Assembly: GCA_030604325.1 (NCBI GenBank)
Contig: JAUVWC010000007.1
Location: 1 to 11,397 of the forward strand
Length of the DNA stretch: 11,397 nucleotides
Reading direction: 5' to 3'
Origin: Candidatus Zixiibacteriota bacterium
Lineage (GTDB): Bacteria; Blakebacterota; Blakebacteria; Blakebacterales; Blakebacteraceae
The notes beneath the pieces were generated by a model, which was not told the DNA's origin, did no database searches, and was given only the letters and a program-made list of their open reading frames with translations. This document shows, piece by piece, positions 1 to 6,534 of the stretch; within the stretch, counting starts at the first letter, position 1; every line of letters begins with the position of its first letter. Both the position numbers and the translations under genes were made by a program.

Positions 1-23
1 ACTATCTTGACAGGGCTATAATG

Positions 24-59
24 AAAAAACGCCCGTGGGTCAAGCAATCCCCCGGGCGT
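24..59 (-). terminator. Rho-independent terminator of tRNA-Gly
   Basis: Read on the - strand, a 7-bp perfect stem (ACGCCCG / CGGGCGT, + strand positions 53-59 and 29-35) is extended after one mismatch by three more G-C pairs (37-39 with 49-51). It closes a 9-base loop and is followed by a run of T (the A run at 24-29 on the + strand). It lies 25 bases beyond the CCA end of the tRNA, which is where a tRNA transcript terminator would be expected. The T-tract is on one side only, so it should act only on leftward transcription. Confidence 0.85.
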
Positions 60-84
60 AAGGGGACCTTACGTTGATTGAAGA

Positions 85-160
85 TGGAGCGAGAGACGGG
101 ACTTGAACCCGCGACAATCACGTTGGCAACGTGAGGCTCTACCAGCTGAGCTACTCTCGC
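85..160 (-). tRNA. tRNA-Gly (anticodon GCC), CCA encoded
   Basis: The reverse complement folds as a complete 76-nt cloverleaf. The acceptor stem GCGAGAG pairs perfectly with CTCTCGC. The D arm is GCTC/GAGC with an AGCTGGTA loop. The anticodon stem TCACG/CGTGA encloses the loop TTGCCAA, giving anticodon GCC, and the T arm has the usual TTCAAGT loop. The discriminator base is T, as expected for bacterial tRNA-Gly, and CCA is encoded in the DNA (85-87). It delivers glycine to GGC and GGU codons. It is transcribed divergently from selA and is an ordinary-sized tRNA, not tRNA-Sec. Confidence 0.97.
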
Positions 161-263
161 GTAATGGGCCGTCGGTGCGGACCGTATGGCCGAATTAAAA
201 AGGTGTACCAATCCTCATATTGAATCAACGGAAATTTGCCGGTGGGCATGTCGGCTCGAATCG

Positions 264-293
264 CTAACATAGAGGCCTGGAACGTGTTCTAAT
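264..293 (+). promoter_or_regulatory. Candidate promoter for selA-smc
   Basis: A -35-like CTAACA (264-269, 4 of 6 matches to TTGACA) and a -10-like TCTAAT (288-293, 5 of 6 matches to TATAAT) are separated by 18 bases. Transcription would start near position 300, about 40 bases before the selA ATG and upstream of its ribosome binding site. The same -10 hexamer with the same spacer length appears ahead of ftsY. This is pattern matching only, and the lineage's sigma factor preference is unknown. Confidence 0.35.
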
Positions 294-340
294 TGTGGTT
301 TCTGAGGAAGAATAACCCCTGTTCTGGTGGGAGCGATCCT

Positions 341-1876
341 ATGACGGCCACCACGAAGAAAGATCCGCGCAGCCTGTTTCAATACCTGCCCTCCGTGGAG
401 GAGCTGCTGAAGGTTCTGCAGAAGAGTGCCGGAGCCGCCGGCGGCCGGCTGGTTCCGCAGGTGCGCACCCGTCTGGCCCGGCGTGTCGTGGGCCGGCTCC
501 GCACAATGATCGAGGAGGGCACGTGGCAGCCCACCTCGCGCCGGCAGGCGCTGGGGCGCGCCAGGGCCGAGCTTCTGGCCGCCGCGTCCCGGCTGCTCGG
601 GCCTCATCCCCGGCCGGTTATCAACGCCACGGGCGTGGTGCTGCATACCAACCTGGGCCGGGCGCCGCTGGCCGCCCGGGCATTGAAGGCACTGCGAGAT
701 GCTGCCGCCGGCTACAGCGATCTGGAGTTTGACCTCGAGAGCGGCAGCCGCGGCAGCCGGCTGGCCAGGGTCGAGGAGCTGCTCTGCGTGCTGACAGGTG
801 CCCAGGCGGCACTGGCCGTAAACAACAACGCGGCCGCCGTGCTGCTGGCGCTGGATACGATGGCTTCCGGCCGACAGGTGATCGTCAGCCGGGGGCATCT
901 GGTGGCCATCGGCGGCTCCTTCCGCATGCCGGAGATCATGAACAAGAGCGGGGCGCAGATAGTGGAGGTGGGCACCACAAACAAAACCTATTTGAAGGAC
1001 TACGAGAACGCCATCGGCAGGCGGACCGCCCTCATCCTGCACGTGCACCAGAGTAACTTCATCCAGCGTGGATTCGTGCACCAGGTGCCGTTAGCAGAGT
1101 TGGTGGAGTTGGGTAGGGACCACAATGTGCCCGTTCTAGACGACCAGGGCAGTGGAGTTCTGGACGATGCCGGCAGTCTGGCTGTGCCCGCCGAGCCGAC
1201 CATCGCCCAGAGCCTGGAGGCGGGGGTGGCGATCGTGAGCTGTTCGGGGGATAAACTGCTGGGTGGCTCCCAGGCGGGCATCCTGCTGGGGGCCCACGAC
1301 TGGATCAACCGCATGAAGGAGAATCCGCTGGCCCGTGCCCTGCGCCTCGATAAGCTGCAGCTGGCGGCCATGGAGGCGACCCTGCGTCTCTACATGACCG
1401 GCGTCGCCGATGATGAGGTGCCGGTGCGCTTCATGGTCCGCACGGCGGAGAAGGAGTTGAAAGGGCGGGCCGAGCGGCTGTGTGCGGCGATCAACAAAGC
1501 ACTGAGGGAAGAGGCACAGGACCGTATGACACGCAGTCCCAGCGGGCAAGGCGGTACCGGCCGGGGCGGTACCGGCCGGGGCCGGGCGGCGAAGCCGGCG
1601 CTGACAGCCAGGGTGGTACGTACCTCCGGTGCCCTGGGTGGGGGGAGCAGTCCCGAGGTCGAACTGGTGGATTGGGGGGTGGCTCTGGCGCCAGCAGAGG
1701 CGGATATGACGGCCTCCAGGCTGGAGAGAGCGCTCCGCAGGGGCCGGCCGCCGGTGGTGGCCAGAGTGTCGGAGGAACAGGTGATTCTTAATGTCAGGAC
1801 GGTGTTTCCAGCCCAGGGTGAGCGTCTGCCCCGGCTGGTCGCCCGCGCCGCACGAGCGGCACGGGTCATCCGATAA
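341..1876 (+). CDS. selA: L-seryl-tRNA(Sec) selenium transferase (SelA)
   Basis: SelA is a cytoplasmic PLP enzyme that converts seryl-tRNA(Sec) to selenocysteinyl-tRNA(Sec) using selenophosphate. The N-terminal SelA_N domain starts with LPSVEELL (16-23) and normally binds tRNA(Sec). The fold-type-I PLP core begins at RPVINATGVVLHTNLG (91-106), and the Schiff-base lysine is K305 in SGDKLLGG. PLARALRLDKL (329-339) is also typical. The ATG at 341 is chosen over an in-frame TTG at 293 because GGTGGGAG (326-333) sits 7 bases before it. At 511 residues it is longer than the roughly 460 of E. coli SelA, mostly because of a Gly/Arg-rich insertion near residues 391-417. Several normally conserved positions differ (H186, A189, H234, Q269, S310, judged from memory). 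smc follows after 18 bases. No selB, selD or tRNA-Sec lies in the window. A SelA-like paralogue is possible, but the N-terminal domain argues for true SelA. Confidence 0.9.
   Translation: MTATTKKDPRSLFQYLPSVEELLKVLQKSAGAAGGRLVPQVRTRLARRVVGRLRTMIEEGTWQPTSRRQALGRARAELLAAASRLLGPHPRPVINATGVVLHTNLGRAPLAARALKALRDAAAGYSDLEFDLESGSRGSRLARVEELLCVLTGAQAALAVNNNAAAVLLALDTMASGRQVIVSRGHLVAIGGSFRMPEIMNKSGAQIVEVGTTNKTYLKDYENAIGRRTALILHVHQSNFIQRGFVHQVPLAELVELGRDHNVPVLDDQGSGVLDDAGSLAVPAEPTIAQSLEAGVAIVSCSGDKLLGGSQAGILLGAHDWINRMKENPLARALRLDKLQLAAMEATLRLYMTGVADDEVPVRFMVRTAEKELKGRAERLCAAINKALREEAQDRMTRSPSGQGGTGRGGTGRGRAAKPALTARVVRTSGALGGGSSPEVELVDWGVALAPAEADMTASRLERALRRGRPPVVARVSEEQVILNVRTVFPAQGERLPRLVARAARAARVIR
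1550..1579 (+). repeat. Exact 15-bp tandem repeat inside selA
   Basis: The 15-base unit GGCGGTACCGGCCGG occurs twice back to back (1550-1564 and 1565-1579). It encodes Gly-Gly-Thr-Gly-Arg twice (SelA residues 404-413). Because the unit is a multiple of three, gain or loss of copies would keep the reading frame. It contains the palindromes GGTACC and CCGGCCGG and lies in the low-complexity insertion that makes this SelA long. Confidence 0.9.
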
Positions 1877-1894
1877 CCGTACCGGGAGTAGTGT

Positions 1895-4800
1895 GTGAAG
1901 TTATCCAAACTAACCATCTACGGATTCAAGTCTTTCGCCGATAAGCTGGAGCTCGAGTTCGGTGAGGGCATAACGGCCGTAGTTGGCCCGAATGGTTGCG
2001 GGAAGACGAATATCGTTGATGCCATCAAGTGGGCGATGGGTGAGCAGAAACCCACCTCCATCCGCGGTAGAACGATGGAGGATGTTATTTTCAACGGCTC
2101 GGTCAACCGCAAGCCGCTCGGCTTCGCCGAAGTATCCCTCACGGTAGATAACGCCGAGAACCTTCTCCCCGTTGATGTTCCGGAAGTAACCGTCACCCGC
2201 CGCCTTTTCCGCAGCGGTGAGAGCGAGTATCTGATCAACAACCAGCAATGCCGCCTGCGTGACATCCACGACCTGTTTATGGACACCGGGATAGGGAACA
2301 ACTCGTATACGGTGATGCAGCAGGAAATGGTGGATGTGATCATCAGCGACAAGACCGACGAACGACGTGTCATCTTCGAAGAGGCCGCCGGTATCCAGAA
2401 ATACAAGAGCCGCCGCCGCGAAACCCAGCACAGGCTCCGCAGTACCGAACAGGACCTGCTCAGGCTGGGTGATATCATCGCCGAGGTGGAGAAGGCGGTG
2501 CGCAGCCTCAAGCGCCAGGTCAACCGGGCGAAGCGGTTTCAGAAATACCGGGACCGGCTTTCGGTTGCCGAAGTACACCTGGCCCTGCTGAAGGACCGGA
2601 CGTTCGAACAGGAGATGAAGCCACTGCGCGACGAGCTGCGCCGCCTGCGCGAATCGAGAGAGGGCACGGGTGCCGGTCTGGCCCAGAAGGAGGCCGCCGT
2701 CGCCGAGGCGAGGACGCAGGCGGTCGATCTGGAGAAGGTGGTGGCGGAACTACAGCGGGATGTGGACCAGGCCCGCGAACGGGTGCGCCGGGTGGAAGCG
2801 GAACTGATCGCCCTGCGCGAGCGCCGTACGGCTGCCGAAAATGCCGCACGGCACGGTCGGGGCGAGGCGGAGGAGATGGATCACCGGCGCAGCACCGCGC
2901 TCCAGGAACACCAGCAGCTGGATGAGGAACGGGAGCAGGCCGTAACCGAACTGAAGGATCTGCAGAAGGAGGAAGAGGCGGTCGAGGCCCGCCTCGAGGG
3001 GGTAGAGGAGCGGCTGGAAGAGGCGCAGACGGTGTTGGACGACCTGAAGGATCGCCACAACCGGGTGAGTACCTACTATCAGGATGAGGCGCAGCGGGCC
3101 GAGTTCCTCCGCTTCAAAGTGAAAGAGCGGGGGGAACGGATCGAGGCGCTGCGGGGCCAGCAGGCGCAGGCGCTGGTGGAAGCGGAACAGGCCCAGCTGG
3201 AGCGTACCCGGCTTGCCGGTTGTCTGGAGGAAGTTGGAGGGAAGCGGGACGAGCTGCGCCGGCTCCGGGAGGAAACGGAGCGGGCTCGCGAGGTGGCGGC
3301 CGAGGACCTCCGGGCCCATATCCGAAGCCTGGCTGAGGTGGAGGGGGGGCTGCAGGCGGCCACGGCCGAACGAGATGTGGTCAAAGAGCTGCTGCAGGGG
3401 CTGGAGGGGGTGGATGATGCGGTCCGCGATCTGCGTGGCTCTCAGGAGGAGGGATTCGGCCTGCTGTTGGCCGAGGTTCTGCAGGTGGATGAGGCTGCGA
3501 CTCCCGCCGCGGAGGCAGTGCTGGGACCGGCACTGGAAGGGCTGCTACTGCTGGATGACGGCGCGCTCACACGGGCGCTTGACCGATTGATGAACAGGGA
3601 GGAAGGGGGCAGGGCCGTCCTGCTGGCGCCGCATCTGGCCGGGGGCGCCCCGGTGGAGGAACCGGGATGGGCCCGTGGGCCGGGGGATGCCGGCGTGGGT
3701 GGCCGGCTGGCGGATTACGTCCGGGGGGAGGGGCTGGAAGCCCGGGTGGCGCGCGGGCTGCTCTCACGCGTGCTGTGGGTCGAGAGTCTGGATCAGGCGC
3801 TCGACATGGCAGCTAACGCCTGCCGCAGCGGCTGGACGCTGGTGACTTCAGCCGGCGAGGTGGTGGCTCCCGGCGGATACATCTGCGCCGGACGTCCCGC
3901 TGCCGGATCTGCCAGCGGACTGCTCACGCGGCGCTACAAGCTCGAGGAGCTGAACACACGTGTGGACCGACTCAAGAGCTCGCTGGTGGAAGCCGAAGCC
4001 GCCCTGCGGCGCCGGGAGGATACCCTGGTAGAGCTGCGTGAGCGATCCGCTACGGTCTCCGGTGAGCTCGAGAGCGTAGTGAACACCCTGCAGGAAACAG
4101 AATGGGCACACAACAGCGCGGACTCGAGGCACGAGACGCTGACGGAGCGGGCCTCGGAGCTGGGAAGCCGGATCGGGGATGACGGGACCGAACTCGATGA
4201 GGATAAGACCGAACTGCAGAAGCTTAGCCCCCTGCTGTCCAAGGCGCTGGAGGAGAGTGGGGAGCTGGGGGGCGCCCTGGAGGACCAGCAGCGGCGTGTG
4301 GAGGAAATCGCCTCCGAGCAGGACAAGAAGCGACATCTCCTGCAGGAGATGAGGCTGAACCGGGTCCGATTGGAACACCGCATCGAGGGCCTGCAGCGTG
4401 AAATGAAGCGGCTTGCCACGAGCGCCGAGGAGCTGGCCGAGGCGGCCGAACGGCGCCGCGGGGAAGCCGCCGAATCGGAGGCGACCCACAAAGCCCTCGG
4501 CGAGGAGATCGGGAAGGAGGAGGGAGTTCTCGAGCAGCGTCAAGAAGTGCGCCGGAAGCTGGAGGGCGACCTGGAAGGCCGGGAGAAGGCTTTCCTGGAG
4601 CACCGTAACCGGATGCAGGAGCTGGAAGAAGAGCTGCGCAATGAGCGCCGCATGCGTGAGGGCCAGCAGGAGCGCGTCCACTCTGTCGAACTCCGCCTCT
4701 CGGAGCTGGGCATGCGCCGCGAGAATCTGGCCGAGAGGATCCGTGAGGAATACGACGTCGACCTGGGCGAGGTAGGGGAAGCGGAGCTGCTGGAGGAGGG

Positions 4801-5476
4801 AGCCGAACCCCCGACCGCGGAGGCACTGGAAGAGGAAGTCCTCACCCTGCGCGAGCGCCTCGACCGCTTGGGTCCGGTGAATCTGCTTGCCTTAGAAGAG
4901 TACGAGGCCGAGAAGCAGCGCTTCGACTTTCTGGAGGAACAGCGCACCGACCTGGAGGAAGCCAAACATACCCTGCAGCAGACCATTCGGAAGATCAACA
5001 AGACCGCCCGCAAGCGGTTTATGGAGACCTTCGAAGAGATCAGGTCTAGTTTCCGGAAGACCTACGCGCAGTTCTTCGAAGGGGGCGAGGCGGACATCTA
5101 TCTCGGAGGCGAGGAGGATCCGCTGGAAGCCCGGATCGAGATCGTGGCGCGGCCGAAAGGCAAGATATTGAAGAACATGGCCGCCCTTTCAGGGGGGGAG
5201 AAGGCGCTGACCGCTATAGCGCTGTTGTTCGCCATCTACCTGGTGAAACCGAGTCCATTCTGTATCCTGGACGAGGTGGACGCTTCGCTGGACGAAGCCA
5301 ACATCGGACGCTTCCTGAGAGTGATAAACCTGTTTGAGGAGGCCACCCAATTCATATTGATAACCCATAACAACCGTACGATGGAGGCGTCCGATACATT
5401 TCTGGGGATCACCATGGAGGAGCCCGGCGTTTCCAAGGTGGTCGGGGTTCGCTTCGACGAGGAGGCAGCCGCCTAA
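1895..5476 (+). CDS. smc: Chromosome segregation protein SMC
   Basis: This is the bacterial SMC ATPase, the core of the condensin-like complex (with ScpA and ScpB, not in this window) that compacts and separates sister chromosomes. Its 1193 residues match the usual length. It begins with MKLSKLTIYGFKSFADK, and the Walker A motif is GPNGCGKT (31-38). A long heptad-rich, Glu/Arg-rich coiled coil runs from about 170 to 515, followed by a hinge at about 520-675 ending in a GEVVAPGGYICAG stretch. A returning coiled coil runs to about 1010. The ABC signature LSGGE (1098-1102) and Walker B CILDEVDASLD (1123-1133) close the head domain. The start is GTG, with GGGAG (1884-1888) six bases upstream. The 18-base gap to selA suggests co-transcription. 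Smc next to ftsY is a known bacterial arrangement. The hinge contains a Gly/Pro-rich stretch (around 588-606) that looks like a loop insertion. Confidence 0.97.
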   Translation: MKLSKLTIYGFKSFADKLELEFGEGITAVVGPNGCGKTNIVDAIKWAMGEQKPTSIRGRTMEDVIFNGSVNRKPLGFAEVSLTVDNAENLLPVDVPEVTVTRRLFRSGESEYLINNQQCRLRDIHDLFMDTGIGNNSYTVMQQEMVDVIISDKTDERRVIFEEAAGIQKYKSRRRETQHRLRSTEQDLLRLGDIIAEVEKAVRSLKRQVNRAKRFQKYRDRLSVAEVHLALLKDRTFEQEMKPLRDELRRLRESREGTGAGLAQKEAAVAEARTQAVDLEKVVAELQRDVDQARERVRRVEAELIALRERRTAAENAARHGRGEAEEMDHRRSTALQEHQQLDEEREQAVTELKDLQKEEEAVEARLEGVEERLEEAQTVLDDLKDRHNRVSTYYQDEAQRAEFLRFKVKERGERIEALRGQQAQALVEAEQAQLERTRLAGCLEEVGGKRDELRRLREETERAREVAAEDLRAHIRSLAEVEGGLQAATAERDVVKELLQGLEGVDDAVRDLRGSQEEGFGLLLAEVLQVDEAATPAAEAVLGPALEGLLLLDDGALTRALDRLMNREEGGRAVLLAPHLAGGAPVEEPGWARGPGDAGVGGRLADYVRGEGLEARVARGLLSRVLWVESLDQALDMAANACRSGWTLVTSAGEVVAPGGYICAGRPAAGSASGLLTRRYKLEELNTRVDRLKSSLVEAEAALRRREDTLVELRERSATVSGELESVVNTLQETEWAHNSADSRHETLTERASELGSRIGDDGTELDEDKTELQKLSPLLSKALEESGELGGALEDQQRRVEEIASEQDKKRHLLQEMRLNRVRLEHRIEGLQREMKRLATSAEELAEAAERRRGEAAESEATHKALGEEIGKEEGVLEQRQEVRRKLEGDLEGREKAFLEHRNRMQELEEELRNERRMREGQQERVHSVELRLSELGMRRENLAERIREEYDVDLGEVGEAELLEEGAEPPTAEALEEEVLTLRERLDRLGPVNLLALEEYEAEKQRFDFLEEQRTDLEEAKHTLQQTIRKINKTARKRFMETFEEIRSSFRKTYAQFFEGGEADIYLGGEEDPLEARIEIVARPKGKILKNMAALSGGEKALTAIALLFAIYLVKPSPFCILDEVDASLDEANIGRFLRVINLFEEATQFILITHNNRTMEASDTFLGITMEEPGVSKVVGVRFDEEAAA

Positions 5477-5545
5477 TCACCGCCCTTTCTCCATCTCCCT
5501 GCACTCGATTTATCTTTCCATGATGATTAATGCTCTGCTTCCTCT

Positions 5546-5575
5546 TTGCATGCTGTCGGTCCCGTCTCGTCTAAT
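5546..5575 (+). promoter_or_regulatory. Candidate internal promoter before ftsY
   Basis: In the only sizeable gap of the gene string, TTGCAT (5546-5551) and TCTAAT (5570-5575, 5 of 6 matches to the -10 consensus) are separated by 18 bases. A transcript would start near 5582, giving a leader of about a dozen bases before the ftsY ATG. The gap shows no hairpin followed by a T run, so I see no terminator after smc. The call rests on consensus matching alone. Confidence 0.35.
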
Positions 5576-5595
5576 GTAGGTTGATTGTCGGATTG

Positions 5596-6534
5596 ATGGC
5601 CGATTTCCGTTCCAGAATCGCACGAGGACTGGCGCGAACGCGGGAGCTGCTCCTGAGGGACGTTTCCGAGGTCCTGCGGTCGGCTGGCGGGCTCGATCCA
5701 GACTCGCTGGATGAGCTGGAGGATCGACTGCTGGCGGCCGATCTGGGAGTAACCGCTGCCGCGAGCATCCGCCATCGGTTGGAGGAAGAGACGGGAAAGC
5801 GGCGGATATCCGAACCGGAGAGAGTGATGGCGCTCATCGCCGCCGCGGTGGAAGAATCGCTACTCGTCGCGTCGCGGCCCCGCCATTTCGATGAGGCATT
5901 TATCGAGAGGCCGCACGTCGTGCTCATGGTGGGTGTGAACGGCTGCGGCAAGACGACCACCATCGGGAAGCTGGCGCACTACTACAAGGAGGAGGGGAAA
6001 GAGGTCGTCGTGGCGGCTGCCGACACCTACCGGGCGGCGGCAGTGGAGCAGCTGGCAATATGGGCCGATCGAGCGGGGGCATACTGCGTACGTTCTCACG
6101 AGGGTGCCGATGCGGCAGCCGTTGCCTTCGACGCGCTGGAAGCGGCCCGGGCGCAGGGGGCTGATGTGCTGCTGGTGGATACGGCGGGACGTCTGCATAC
6201 TCGTAAGGGACTGATGGAAGAGCTGGCCAAGATCCGCCGGGTCTTGGCGCAGAAGATGGAGGGAGCGCCGCACGAGACCGTGCTGGTGCTGGACGCGACC
6301 ACGGGACAAAACGCCCTGGCCCAGGCCGAGGAATTCAACAAGGTGGTGGGGGTGACCGGGCTTATTCTGACCAAACTGGATGGAACCGCGCGCGGCGGCA
6401 TCGTCGTGGCTGTGGCCGAACGCCTCGGAATACCGGTGGAGATGATTGGTGTGGGAGAGGAACTAGACGACCTGCACCCGTTCGAGGCGCGTGAATTTGC
6501 CGCCGCCCTCCTGTCGCCGGAGACCGTCGGATGA
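5596..6534 (+). CDS. ftsY: Signal recognition particle receptor FtsY
   Basis: FtsY is the SRP receptor GTPase, which docks ribosome-SRP complexes at the inner membrane so that membrane proteins are inserted co-translationally. From the ATG at 5596 the protein has 312 residues. It has a helical N domain (about 1-95), then the G domain with P-loop GVNGCGKT (113-120), AADTYRAAAVEQL (141-153), DTAGR (195-199), TKLD (259-262), GGIV (267-270) and closing GVGEELDDLHPF (285-296). The Ffh-type M domain is absent, and the closing motif is FtsY-type. It lacks the long acidic A domain of E. coli FtsY, as in many other phyla. An in-frame TTG at 5581 would add five residues, and neither start has a good Shine-Dalgarno. 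ATG 5596 is preferred because it gives the usual FtsY beginning and the candidate promoter would start transcription at about the TTG. The end overlaps the next gene by ATGA, with GGAG (6519-6522) upstream of that ATG. Confidence 0.96.
   Translation: MADFRSRIARGLARTRELLLRDVSEVLRSAGGLDPDSLDELEDRLLAADLGVTAAASIRHRLEEETGKRRISEPERVMALIAAAVEESLLVASRPRHFDEAFIERPHVVLMVGVNGCGKTTTIGKLAHYYKEEGKEVVVAAADTYRAAAVEQLAIWADRAGAYCVRSHEGADAAAVAFDALEAARAQGADVLLVDTAGRLHTRKGLMEELAKIRRVLAQKMEGAPHETVLVLDATTGQNALAQAEEFNKVVGVTGLILTKLDGTARGGIVVAVAERLGIPVEMIGVGEELDDLHPFEAREFAAALLSPETVG

Noticed and set aside
7..22. Perfect TTGACA (7-12) and TATAAT (17-22) on the + strand
   Set aside because: They are only 4 bases apart, so they cannot be the two halves of one promoter. 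Downstream lies the back side of the tRNA terminator, with no + strand gene for 300 bases.
85..160. tRNA next to selA as a possible tRNA-Sec
   Set aside because: The anticodon is GCC, not TCA. The acceptor stem is 7 bp and the variable arm is short, so it is an ordinary tRNA-Gly.
183..211. Possible tRNA promoter on the - strand (TTGGTA, 17 bases, CATACG)
   Set aside because: The position is right, but the -10 element matches only about 3 of 6 bases, and a second equally weak alternative (TTGATT / TACACC, 15 apart) exists. I cannot choose between them.
293..340. TTG 293 as selA start (16 extra residues)
   Set aside because: It has no ribosome binding site and lies at or before the likely transcription start. 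ATG 341 has a good GGTGGGAG site and gives the usual SelA start.
215..1081. Open frame on the - strand opposite the start of selA
   Set aside because: It covers a well-supported selA, and its composition is His/Gln/Gly-rich without a domain.
3848..4681. Long open frame on the - strand opposite the smc coiled coil
   Set aside because: Its Leu-rich composition is the mirror of Glu/Gln/Lys codons in the coiled coil, so it is a shadow.
3342..5198. Runs of seven G in smc (3343-3349 and 5192-5198) and one in the lipoprotein gene, considered as phase-variation tracts
   Set aside because: They encode Gly codons at expected places, including the LSGGE motif. Runs of this length arise easily at this GC content, and the frames are intact.
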